A stretch of 30,724 nucleotides of DNA from assembly GCA_023393095.1 (NCBI GenBank), contig JAEWMT010000031.1, positions 1 through 30,724 on the forward strand. The letters run 5' to 3'. Of the stretch, positions 1-7,494 are shown one piece after another; position 1 is the first letter of the stretch; the number at the start of each line of letters is the position of its first letter. The stretch comes from Bacillota bacterium (lineage in GTDB: Bacteria; Bacillota; Clostridia; Lachnospirales; Lachnospiraceae). The translations under genes were made by a program, and so were the position numbers. The notes under the pieces are model-generated. The model was not told the DNA's origin. It did no database searches and saw only the letters and a list, made by a program, of their open reading frames with translations.

Positions 1-2
1 TA

Positions 3-914
3 GATCCACAACAGATTTTATTTTCTTGTGGTGGTCAGAATGCGATTACAGCAGTTTTAGCTTCTTTGTTTAAAGCAGGTGATAAGATAGGAACGGATCC
101 ATTAACTTATCCGGGAATAAAAACTGCTGCGAAGATGCTGGGGATTCAACTGGTTCCGATTGATTGGGAGGATGGAGAGATCACGCAAGAAGGACTGATG
201 AATGCCTGTAAGAATGATAAAATAAAAGGATTATATATCATACCGGACTTTCATAATCCGACAGCTCATATTATGAGCCTGAAAACCAGAAAAATGATAG
301 CAGAGATAGGTAGGCAATATCATATAATTATCATAGAAGATGCAATCAACAGCCTTCTTAAGGAAGATCCCATTCCTCCGGTTGCTTCCTTTGCCGCTGA
401 ACAGACCATTTATATACTCAGTTTATCAAAGATTATTTCTCCGGGTTTGAGGCTTGCCTATCTGGCTGTACCTGAGGCTTACCGCAAAGAGGTATCCACT
501 GGAATTTATAATATGGATATATCCATATCTCCTTTTATTCTGGAATTGGCTTCGAGATTGATTCATTCGAAGAAGGCGGATGTTATCGCTGCGGAAAGAA
601 GACAGTACACTAGAGAACAGAACGAAATTGTTGATCGACATTTGGGTAAATATGAAATCTATGGAGAGATTGATTGTCCGTTTCGTTTTATCTATCTTCC
701 GGAAGTTTTTACCGGAATCAGCTTTGAGATTTGTGCTAAGAATGAAGGAGTTCAGGTGTTTTCCGCGGAGAGATTTTTGGTTGGCAATTCTCGCTCGAGG
801 GGGGCAGTGAGAATTTCCGTAACTGCCGCGAGAGACTCTGCTGAATTTGAAGACGGGATAAGGATATTAAAGCGGATTCTCGAGAGTGAAGATATGACAG
901 ATATCTTATTATAA
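3..914 (+). CDS. MocR/LysN-like PLP-dependent aminotransferase, 3' part only
   Basis: The frame is open from the left edge, so the N-terminus (a GntR winged-helix domain if this is a MocR regulator) lies outside the window. What remains is the large part of a fold-type I aminotransferase. It has a YIIPDFHNPTA segment, matching the family's YxxPxxQNPTG substrate loop, then IIIIEDA, with the Asp that contacts the PLP pyridine nitrogen, then SLSKIISPGLRLAYL, which holds the Schiff-base lysine in the usual SxSKxxxPGLRxG setting. Either a MocR-type transcription regulator or a stand-alone 2-aminoadipate-type transaminase would fit; the missing N-terminus decides. It ends with TAA and converges on rpsT. 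No neighbour indicates a substrate. Family confidence is high; specific function is unknown. Confidence 0.85.
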   Translation, partial: DPQQILFSCGGQNAITAVLASLFKAGDKIGTDPLTYPGIKTAAKMLGIQLVPIDWEDGEITQEGLMNACKNDKIKGLYIIPDFHNPTAHIMSLKTRKMIAEIGRQYHIIIIEDAINSLLKEDPIPPVASFAAEQTIYILSLSKIISPGLRLAYLAVPEAYRKEVSTGIYNMDISISPFILELASRLIHSKKADVIAAERRQYTREQNEIVDRHLGKYEIYGEIDCPFRFIYLPEVFTGISFEICAKNEGVQVFSAERFLVGNSRSRGAVRISVTAARDSAEFEDGIRILKRILESEDMTDILL

Positions 915-964
915 TTGATGAAAAAAATAACTATTCATAGTTTGACCTATGATGATACGAGGTG

Positions 965-1001
965 TTTTATGTGAGTGAAGCAAAACGTAAGTCACATAAA
1001 A
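965..1001. other. inverted repeat after the aminotransferase gene
   Basis: Perfect 10-bp arms TTTTATGTGA (965-974) and TCACATAAAA (992-1001) enclose a 17-nt loop. It lies in the convergent gap between the aminotransferase gene and rpsT. It could help end the plus-strand transcript, but no U-run follows the right arm, so a terminator role is only an inference. Confidence 0.35.
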
Positions 1002-1014
1002 ACCCGAGATATAA

Positions 1015-1055
1015 CGAAAAACCCCTAGAAATGTGGGTTGACATTTCTAGGGGTT
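1015..1055 (-). terminator. rho-independent terminator of rpsT
   Basis: A perfect 14-bp stem (1020-1033 with 1042-1055; arm AACCCCTAGAAATG) surrounds an 8-nt loop. Read on the minus strand it follows the rpsT stop by about 16 nt and is followed by a T-rich stretch (TTTTCGTTAT). On the plus strand no T-run follows, so it mainly serves rpsT. Confidence 0.85.
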
Positions 1056-1070
1056 ACTTGGTTCAATTCA

Positions 1071-1334
1071 TTATGCTATATTATTGATAGCCTTGGATAA
1101 ACGGGATACTTTTCTTGCTGCTGTATTCTTATGGAATACACCTTTGGAGCAAGCCTTATCGATCTCGGAAACAGCTTCAACCAGATTGGTTTTTGCAAGA
1201 TCCTTATCACCTGCTGCAACTGCTGCATCAACTTTTTTAATAACCGTCTTAACCTTGGACTTGATTTGCTTATTTCTAGCAGCTTTTGTCTCATTAACTA
1301 AAATTCTTTTTTTAGCAGATTTAATGTTAGCCAA
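1071..1334 (-). CDS. rpsT: 30S ribosomal protein S20
   Basis: S20 is a primary 16S rRNA-binding protein of the small subunit. The 87-residue product has the typical length and the family start ANIKSAKKRI, is rich in Lys, Arg and Ala, and carries KGVFHKNTAARKVSRL near its C-terminus. I place the start at the TTG at 1334, because GGAGGT (1342-1347) sits 7 nt upstream and the protein then begins exactly at the conserved residue. An in-frame ATG at 1349 overlaps that ribosome binding site and would add five unconserved residues. The gene is divergent from gpr, as in B. subtilis, with its own promoter at 1478-1506 and its own terminator. The roughly 140-nt leader could allow S20 autoregulation, but I see no specific structure that shows it. 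Confidence 0.97.
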   Translation of the reverse strand: MANIKSAKKRILVNETKAARNKQIKSKVKTVIKKVDAAVAAGDKDLAKTNLVEAVSEIDKACSKGVFHKNTAARKVSRLSKAINNIA

Positions 1335-1477
1335 TTCGTACACCTCCAACTTTTAATTAATTCAACCGTTATGCAGGAACACCAAATTGAGAGTGAGATG
1401 CTAGCCTGATTTAGGTTGTTCGAATACTTGTTTCATTAAATCCGGACACGGACGTTCTAATGGAAACATACTATATT

Positions 1478-1506
1478 ATAGTAGCCGATAGCTTTTGTTC
1501 TGTCAA
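1478..1506 (-). promoter_or_regulatory. sigma-A type promoter for rpsT
   Basis: On the minus strand a perfect TTGACA (1501-1506) is followed after exactly 17 nt by TACTAT (1478-1483). A TATAAT lies 3 nt further downstream, at 20-nt spacing. It points at rpsT and overlaps the region upstream of gpr. Confidence 0.7.
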
Positions 1507-1562
1507 TACATAATTTTAAAAACTTTGCAGAAAATAAAACTAAAAAATGGAGGAAACACATA

Positions 1563-2474
1563 GTGAATAATAAAATAAGAACCGACCTTGCGCTGGAGGC
1601 TAGAGAAAGCTTCCCTGAGGATGATGTGGAGATAAGGGGAGTCGTTTTAACAGAGGATTATGATGAGAAGAATAATATTAGGGTTTCCACTGTAATCATA
1701 AAGGATGAAAAAGGCGCTAAAGCTATGCAAAAGCCAATCGGAACATATATTACAATTGAAGCTCCCGATATTAACGGATCGGATGAAGACTATAATAAAC
1801 CGGTATCGGAGGAAATAGCGAAACATTTGAAGGAACTTGCTGGCAATTTGAAACGAGAAGAAATCCTAGTGGTGGGTCTAGGTAACCGTGAGGTTACGCC
1901 TGATGCCTTAGGACCCCAGGTAGTGGATAATTTGTTTGTAACTAGGCATTTAATCAAAGAGTATGGGGATGAATTCAAACAGAGAAATCATCTAGGCAGT
2001 GTCAGTGCCATTTCTCCCGGAGTCATGGCTCAGACGGGAATGGAAACAGTAGAAATTATCAAAGGTATTATTAAGGAAACGAAACCGAAGCTTCTGATTG
2101 TTATTGATGCTCTGGCATCTAGAAGTGTAAGCCGTGTGAATACAACGGTACAGTTGACGGATACGGGAATCAGTCCCGGTTCAGGTATCGGCAATAACAG
2201 AAAGGCAATTAATGAAGAAACACTGGGAACTAAGGTAATTGCCCTCGGGGTACCAACTGTTGTGGATGCGGCAACCATTGTTGCAGATACGCTAACAACT
2301 TATATGCAAAAAAGCGGATTTGGTGAGGAAGATATTGATAAGTTCATTTCTGAGGTGAGAGAACAGCAGATTGAAAATATGTTTGTCACTCCGAAAAATA
2401 TTGATGAATCAATAAAACGAATTAGTTACACAGTGTCGGAAGCATTGAATTCCTGTTTCTCGCAGGCAGTGTGA
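1563..2474 (+). CDS. gpr: germination protease GPR
   Basis: GPR degrades small acid-soluble spore proteins during germination. It is made in the forespore as a zymogen that cleaves its own short N-terminal propeptide. The product opens with MNNKIRTDLALEARE; RTDLAxEA is the conserved region around the propeptide boundary. VVGLGNREVTPDALGP and LIVIDALASRSVSRVNTT are the two family core blocks with conserved Asp residues. At 303 residues it is shorter than Bacillus GPR (about 370). The start is GTG at 1563, with GGAGG at 1549-1553 and 9-nt spacing. CATAATT (1509-1515), 18 nt after CGATA, loosely resembles a sigma-G promoter; this is weak. spoIIP follows, as in B. subtilis. Confidence 0.96.
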   Translation: MNNKIRTDLALEARESFPEDDVEIRGVVLTEDYDEKNNIRVSTVIIKDEKGAKAMQKPIGTYITIEAPDINGSDEDYNKPVSEEIAKHLKELAGNLKREEILVVGLGNREVTPDALGPQVVDNLFVTRHLIKEYGDEFKQRNHLGSVSAISPGVMAQTGMETVEIIKGIIKETKPKLLIVIDALASRSVSRVNTTVQLTDTGISPGSGIGNNRKAINEETLGTKVIALGVPTVVDAATIVADTLTTYMQKSGFGEEDIDKFISEVREQQIENMFVTPKNIDESIKRISYTVSEALNSCFSQAV

Positions 2475-2550
2475 CGATGGCAAGGTATTAAATTTATAAG
2501 AATGATCGATAAACTGCCTTGGGTATCATAAACCATCGATAGGGAAAATT

Positions 2551-2696
2551 AATGAACAGGCTGTCGTAAAATAACTTACTGTGAATAATGGATTCTGCAT
2601 ATTCTCCTTAATGCACTGTTTGGAAGACATGTGTGTGTGGAGATTGTGCAGAGTCCGTTATTTCTTAATATCTAAATCACGACAGCCCCCTTCATT
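2551..2696. repeat. 146-bp imperfect inverted repeat between gpr and spoIIP (MITE-like or structured RNA)
   Basis: Outer arms AATGAA (2551-2556) and TTCATT (2691-2696) enclose GGCTGTCGT (2559-2567) and its exact complement ACGACAGCC (2679-2687). Inner arms of 24 nt (2584-2607 and 2639-2662) match at 20 positions, and three of the four mismatches can form G-U pairs. A 31-nt loop remains. The GGCTGTCGT ends look like the ends of a small non-autonomous transposable element, but no flanking direct repeat is visible. A long terminator or regulatory RNA would also fit. The rest of the gap up to spoIIP holds nothing else I recognise. Confidence 0.6.
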
Positions 2697-2820
2697 TCAA
2701 AACAATATTTTAACTAAAACAAGAATTATAAAATAATGGGACAGGGTAATAAATACGAGCCATTTGAATATAATGAATTAGGTGTATGCTTCATGCCGAA
2801 TGTTAATCTTGGAGGCGGTC

Positions 2821-4200
2821 ATGAAAAAAAGTAGAATGAAGCTGAGAAAAAGAATATATCCTATCCTCTGGTCTGGAATTATTGTGATATCCTTATTTCT
2901 TTTATCACGGTTTGCAAACCTGTCCTTTTCTGCTAATATTGGCCAAGCTGACTCAACTCTTGTGGATATTTTGTTCTCAGGTCTGTGCAGTAAAGTAATG
3001 GAGGAGGGATCCTCATTAGTCAGCTATACAGCAGAGGAAGAACAGTTTAACTTTCCAATCGAATTCGCCATGAATGAATTTGCCCTTCAAAGGTTTACCG
3101 ATAGTAATTCTGTAGTAACAGTAGAAGCAAAGGAATACTCTTCTTTATTAGATGAAAACCATAATGCAATAACTAAAGGGGCAGCGACTGAAACCATGAG
3201 TACGGGAATTGTCAATGGAACAGATATCTATGAGATTCCAGATAAATATCTAAGCAGGGAATATGTCTTATCAAATGGAGCAGTCTATAATAGTAGTATG
3301 ATCCAAAAGGATCAAGCGCAGCAGCCGGCTAATGTTTCTGATCAGTTACAGGTAGGATATGAAAAGGGGGATGTCTATGAAGAAACAGAAGATAGAACAA
3401 CCCCGCAAGAGAATGAGTCGGTAGAAACAGCGAATACAACAGGAGTAAAATATTCATTAGATCAGTTGAAGGATATTAATTTTCTGATTAGGAATTTTTA
3501 TATCGTTGATGGATCAACCAAAATTACAGAGACATTGTTTAATGCCGAGAAACTGTTAGACAAGGATATGAAATTGAAGCAGGATAATAAGTCTCCTCAA
3601 ATTCTCATATACCATACACATTCCAAAGAGGCATATGCCAACAGTCGTGCGGGTAACAGTGAAGATACCGTAGTTGGGGTAGGAAGCTATTTGACTGACA
3701 TACTGAAAGATAAATACGGTTATAATGTAATTCATGATACGACAGCCTATGATTATGGAGCAGATGGTAGGAATGTTGCATATACCAGAACGAAGGCGGC
3801 GTTAAATACAATACTGAAAAAAAATCCGACGATAGAGGTGGTAATTGATTTACATAGGGATGGTGGAAATGCAAGAACGGTCACCATTAATGGGAAAGAG
3901 ACCGCGAGGGTCATGCTTTTTAATGGGCTAAGCAGAGATAATGAAGGCCCGATTACATATCTGGATAATCCGAATCTTCAGAATAATCTTGCATTCAGTT
4001 TGCAGATGCAATTAAAATCAAAGGAGCTGTATCCGAACTTTTTTGTAAAAAATTATCTAAAACCGCTTCGATATAATATGCATGTACGACCCAAGTGCCT
4101 TCTCGTGGAGCTCGGAACGGAAGAGAATACCATCGAGTCAGCCAAAAATGCAATGGTTCCCTTTGCGAAAGTACTCGACAGTGTTCTACAGGGAGAATAA
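2821..4200 (+). CDS. spoIIP: stage II sporulation protein P
   Basis: SpoIIP is the membrane-anchored peptidoglycan amidase/endopeptidase of the SpoIIDMP engulfment machine. The 459-residue product has a basic N-terminus, one membrane segment at about residues 13-33, a low-complexity linker, and the catalytic domain from about residue 230. There ILIYHTHSKEAY (about 261) supplies the first metal-ligand His, VVIDLHRDGG (about 340) the second, and LLVELGTEEN (about 426) the conserved Glu. The ATG at 2821 has GGAGG at 2811-2815; a longer frame from 2782 lacks a ribosome binding site. The last 55 bp and the following sequence recur at 11711-11800 upstream of lepA, the usual next gene, so this gene marks the left edge of an island. 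Confidence 0.95.
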   Translation: MKKSRMKLRKRIYPILWSGIIVISLFLLSRFANLSFSANIGQADSTLVDILFSGLCSKVMEEGSSLVSYTAEEEQFNFPIEFAMNEFALQRFTDSNSVVTVEAKEYSSLLDENHNAITKGAATETMSTGIVNGTDIYEIPDKYLSREYVLSNGAVYNSSMIQKDQAQQPANVSDQLQVGYEKGDVYEETEDRTTPQENESVETANTTGVKYSLDQLKDINFLIRNFYIVDGSTKITETLFNAEKLLDKDMKLKQDNKSPQILIYHTHSKEAYANSRAGNSEDTVVGVGSYLTDILKDKYGYNVIHDTTAYDYGADGRNVAYTRTKAALNTILKKNPTIEVVIDLHRDGGNARTVTINGKETARVMLFNGLSRDNEGPITYLDNPNLQNNLAFSLQMQLKSKELYPNFFVKNYLKPLRYNMHVRPKCLLVELGTEENTIESAKNAMVPFAKVLDSVLQGE

Positions 4201-4234
4201 TTAATTACCACTGCGAAAACCATGTGTTATAACC
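4146..4234 (+). repeat. left flank copy of the spoIIP-end/promoter duplication
   Basis: This spans the end of spoIIP and 34 bp beyond. Aligned with 11711-11800 it matches at 27/30, 18/22 and 26/30 positions in three blocks separated by small gaps, which is 71 of 82. This copy keeps the intact coding end. Its promoter-like part reads TTACCA, 17 nt, TATAAC (4205-4233), weaker than the right copy. The pair brackets the copper/LuxR island. Confidence 0.85.
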
Positions 4235-4262
4235 TGATTATTGAAGAATTAAGATAAAAAAT

Positions 4263-4304
4263 AGCCTCAAATCCTTATAAAATGAAGGATAAGAGGCTTT
4301 TTCT
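4263..4304 (+). terminator. rho-independent terminator after spoIIP
   Basis: The stem AGCCTC..ATCCTT pairs with AAGGAT..GAGGCT (4263-4298) across a 2x2 internal loop, and TTTTTCTCT follows. It ends spoIIP transcription inside the left side of the island. The rest of the gap up to 4478 holds no gene that I can support. Confidence 0.85.
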
Positions 4305-4478
4305 CTGTGATAATGTAGTTGGTATGGCTGTTTAAGCACCAATCGTGTTCAACAGATTCTTCGGTCAATTCAATCAATCGAATGACTTTGTCCTTGTTCG
4401 GTAGTACCGTATATAATTAATGTTAAATCACTATGGTATTACATCCCTTATATTTATTGTATTACGTTCTTATATTTC

Positions 4479-4507
4479 TTGACATTTATAAGGGAAAAGA
4501 GTTTAAT
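4479..4507 (+). promoter_or_regulatory. sigma-A type promoter for the LuxR-family regulator
   Basis: A perfect TTGACA (4479-4484), a 17-nt spacer and TTTAAT (4502-4507) lie about 80 nt upstream of the TTG start at 4589. This argues against translation starting at the in-frame ATG at 4433, which lies upstream of the promoter. Confidence 0.65.
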
Positions 4508-4588
4508 GTAGTTAAAAAATTATGTACTTCTGTAAAAGCTATAAGGAATACAGGTACGAAACCCGTTTATAAACTAGGAGGAAATGTA

Positions 4589-7231
4589 TTGAACCATTTA
4601 GCAGATATTCCTTTTACTAAATTTAATATCCCGTATTCTGGAAGCTTGTTGCTTGATCGGATTGAAATCAGTGATAAATTAGATAGAGCAGTGGAAAAGA
4701 AATTAACCATTGTCAATGCCCCTGCCGGATATGGAAAGAGTACGGCAGTGAGCAGCTGGATTAGGAAGAAAAATGAAAATATAAACTTTACTTGGATTAA
4801 TCTAGATAAAGAAGACAGAGAAGAAGGCAGCCTTTGGCAAAATATAATGTTTTCCATCAATCAGAAGGAGGTTATCTTACCATATGACAGGATATCCTTT
4901 TTATCTGTGGAGCAATGTATTAATCTAATTATAAATTATTTCGCTGGAATTTCCTCCGATTGTTTTATAGTTTTTGATGATTTTCATAATATGGATCATG
5001 ATACTTTACATAAATGCTTTGAGTACTTTCTATCTTATATACCGCCAAATCTTCATTGTATTATCATAAGCAGAACCTTACCGTCCATTTCAATTTCAAA
5101 GCTGATATTGGATGAAAATGTTTTGATTATGGATATGGAAGATTTAAGATTCACAAGGGAGGATATTAATATTTACTTCAATGAAATAGTAGACTTGAAG
5201 TTAACCAATGAGGAGGTTTGGCGATTAGCTGATAAGACGGAGGGCTGGATAGCAGCATTAAAGGCAGCAGCACTTTCCTTAAAAAGTTGTGCGGATAAAA
5301 GTAGCTATATTTGCAATTTTGACAGCAGCGATGAGAAGATATTTCATTATATTATGGAAGAGGTCGTTAATCTGCAGGAAGCCGAAATTAAGAAATTCTT
5401 ATTGAAGACCTCCATTTTAAAAATACTAAATAAAACTATTTGTAATGAATTAACTGGCTCGGAGCATTCTCAGGATATATTAAAGTTTTTAGAAAAAAAT
5501 AATCTTTTTATCATTCGATTGGATGATAGACAGGAAAACTATCGGTATCATCCTTTACTATCGGAAGTCCTTGTGAAAATGCTAAAATCTGAATATCCAA
5601 AAGAGGTAAATGAACTGTATCTGTCTGCCAGCAGTTGGTATGAAAAAAGGGGTGAATTGAAAGAGGCGATCGAATACTCCATTATGGCATCTAAGGCCGA
5701 TCATACGATTATGCTTTTAGAGAAATATTATCATAGCAAATCCCATTGTGAGGTGATAGGACCGAAAAGCATCTGCAGTTATTTTGAGGCGTTACCCTGT
5801 GAGATGTATAACGCAAATCCGAATATGAGCATTGGTTATGCTTTGGCTTTAGCAAATACTGGTCAGATCAGCGCAGATGAGAGAGAACTGATAGAACTCG
5901 GAATTAATCTGGATAGCGATATGTTTCATGGCTTTGAGGGTTTGGTAAATAAACTGCGTGCTATCATCTCATTAAAATATGAGAACCTCTCTGAAATTGT
6001 AAAATATGCAAAAGAGGCACTGAGATTATTGCCCAATTCTGATAGTTCGGGTATTACTTTATGTCTAATTCTTGGGTTTATTTACAGGTCTTTGGGAAAG
6101 CTTAAAGAAGCAGAAGCATATTTTAGTAAAGCTTTATCAATTAGTGATAAAGTAAATGCCATAAATCCAAATGAAGCTTCGGAGGCTGGTCTGCTAAGTC
6201 GTTTTTATATGACTTCCATTTGGTATTTAAAAGGAGAAACAGAGGATTTTATAACACCATTGAAGCAATTGCTTAACGAAAATATTACTCATAAAAATTG
6301 TATGTATTTTTGTCTGGCAGCCACTCATTATGATTATGGAGAATTCACACAGGCTTATTTATATGTAATGAAGGGATTAGAACTGTGTAATACCTATAAT
6401 GACATTTTCTATGAGAAAATAAAAGGCTATGTACTACTTGCCAAGATTTTGTATTATACCGGTAAAAAAACGGAAGCTATTAAAGTAATGAGGGAATTAG
6501 ACAGCTTGGTGAAACCGGAGGGTGGAAATCTTTTTATACTTTTAGAACTCCCCGCAATTATAAATCTTTTGGTTCTAATTGGTATGACGGATCGTGCCGA
6601 TGAGTATCTGAATTTATTTAAGATGCAGATGGATAAGGACGCAGAATTAAAGATAGCTGAAGCACAGGCAGAGTTATTTTTAGGCAGGAAGGATTACGGG
6701 CAGGTTATCAGTCGATTGGAATATATTAATGCAAACATGGACTTGAGTTTATATCCAAGGAAAAAAATAGAGTGGTTACTATTAAAGTCCATTGTATTAA
6801 TGGCAGAGAATAAAGCTGATGAGGCGCTGATATGCTTGAAGAATGCTTTAGAAACAAAGGGTTCAGAGAAAGTAATCAGAACATTCCTTGACCGTGGTAA
6901 GCCTATACAGGATCTATTAATACGTTTTAGTAAACAGGTGAAATTTGATAATGAATATTTACCAGTTTATGTAGAACAGCTTTTACTAGGATTTGATAAT
7001 AAAAGAAAATATACATTAAAGCCAATGATTGAATCGGAACCATTAAGTGACAGGGAATTAGAGGTTATAAACCTGCTATCACAGGGGCTTAGTTATGGTG
7101 ATATTGGGAAGACACTTTATATCTCCTTAAGTACTGTGAAAAAACATACTGGTAATATCTATAAAAAGCTTAAAGTCATTAACAGAATGCAGGCAGTTAA
7201 TGTTGCGAAAGAATTTGGATTGATCAATTAG
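4589..7231 (+). CDS. MalT-like (LAL) ATP-binding LuxR-family transcription regulator
   Basis: This is a large cytoplasmic STAND-type regulator of 880 residues, the usual size of LAL proteins. The NTPase domain has a Walker A (APAGYGKST, residues 44-52) and a Walker B-like CFIVFDDFHNM (about 125-135). The middle is a long helical, TPR-like region that normally senses an inducer or partner. The last 65 residues are a LuxR helix-turn-helix, with LSDRELEVINLL and STVKKHTGNIYKKL. The TTG at 4589 has AGGAGG at 4576-4581 with 7-nt spacing and a promoter just upstream; the longer frame from 4433 looks non-coding. It is transcribed alone, ending at the terminator at 7248-7288. The inducer and targets are unknown. 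It could act on the copper genes, but their CsoR suffices for copper response. Confidence 0.9.
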   Translation: MNHLADIPFTKFNIPYSGSLLLDRIEISDKLDRAVEKKLTIVNAPAGYGKSTAVSSWIRKKNENINFTWINLDKEDREEGSLWQNIMFSINQKEVILPYDRISFLSVEQCINLIINYFAGISSDCFIVFDDFHNMDHDTLHKCFEYFLSYIPPNLHCIIISRTLPSISISKLILDENVLIMDMEDLRFTREDINIYFNEIVDLKLTNEEVWRLADKTEGWIAALKAAALSLKSCADKSSYICNFDSSDEKIFHYIMEEVVNLQEAEIKKFLLKTSILKILNKTICNELTGSEHSQDILKFLEKNNLFIIRLDDRQENYRYHPLLSEVLVKMLKSEYPKEVNELYLSASSWYEKRGELKEAIEYSIMASKADHTIMLLEKYYHSKSHCEVIGPKSICSYFEALPCEMYNANPNMSIGYALALANTGQISADERELIELGINLDSDMFHGFEGLVNKLRAIISLKYENLSEIVKYAKEALRLLPNSDSSGITLCLILGFIYRSLGKLKEAEAYFSKALSISDKVNAINPNEASEAGLLSRFYMTSIWYLKGETEDFITPLKQLLNENITHKNCMYFCLAATHYDYGEFTQAYLYVMKGLELCNTYNDIFYEKIKGYVLLAKILYYTGKKTEAIKVMRELDSLVKPEGGNLFILLELPAIINLLVLIGMTDRADEYLNLFKMQMDKDAELKIAEAQAELFLGRKDYGQVISRLEYINANMDLSLYPRKKIEWLLLKSIVLMAENKADEALICLKNALETKGSEKVIRTFLDRGKPIQDLLIRFSKQVKFDNEYLPVYVEQLLLGFDNKRKYTLKPMIESEPLSDRELEVINLLSQGLSYGDIGKTLYISLSTVKKHTGNIYKKLKVINRMQAVNVAKEFGLIN

Positions 7232-7247
7232 ATGATAAGAAAAGTGA

Positions 7248-7288
7248 AAGCAGGCAGGTGTACAAAAGTATACCTGCCTGCTTTTTTT
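7248..7288 (+). terminator. rho-independent terminator after the LuxR-family gene
   Basis: A 16-bp stem with one G-U pair (7248-7263 with 7268-7283), an AAAA loop and a T-run. It insulates the regulator from the copper operon. Confidence 0.95.
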
Positions 7289-7362
7289 CATGCACATAAT
7301 AATCATACATTTAGCCACTTATAAACCTGCTTTTTCCATGATATTATCGGATTGTTCCTGTG

Positions 7363-7380
7363 AATACCATACCAGGGTAT
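7363..7380 (+). promoter_or_regulatory. candidate CsoR operator of the copper operon
   Basis: AATACCATACCAGGGTAT contains the dyad ATACC-AG-GGTAT (7369-7380). It resembles the B. subtilis copZA CsoR operator as I remember it (AATACC-N-TAC, a G-rich centre, then GGTAT). It lies 115 nt upstream of copA, in the only sizeable gap before the operon, and csoR is in the operon. I could not place a convincing sigma-A promoter around it: TTGTTC at 7352-7357 has no good -10 partner. Confidence 0.55.
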
Positions 7381-7494
7381 TGTATGCAATAAAATTAATC
7401 AGCTGATTCAATAAGATTTATATCATAGCCGCTTTGAGGTATCCTGTATCGAAATGTGAAAATGGTTATATAAGGCGGCAGATTGGAGATGTAT

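Noticed and set aside
4433..4588. 52-residue N-terminal extension of the LuxR-family regulator from the ATG at 4433
   Set aside because: There is no ribosome binding site at 4433, a strong promoter lies inside this stretch, and the TTG at 4589 has AGGAGG at ideal spacing.
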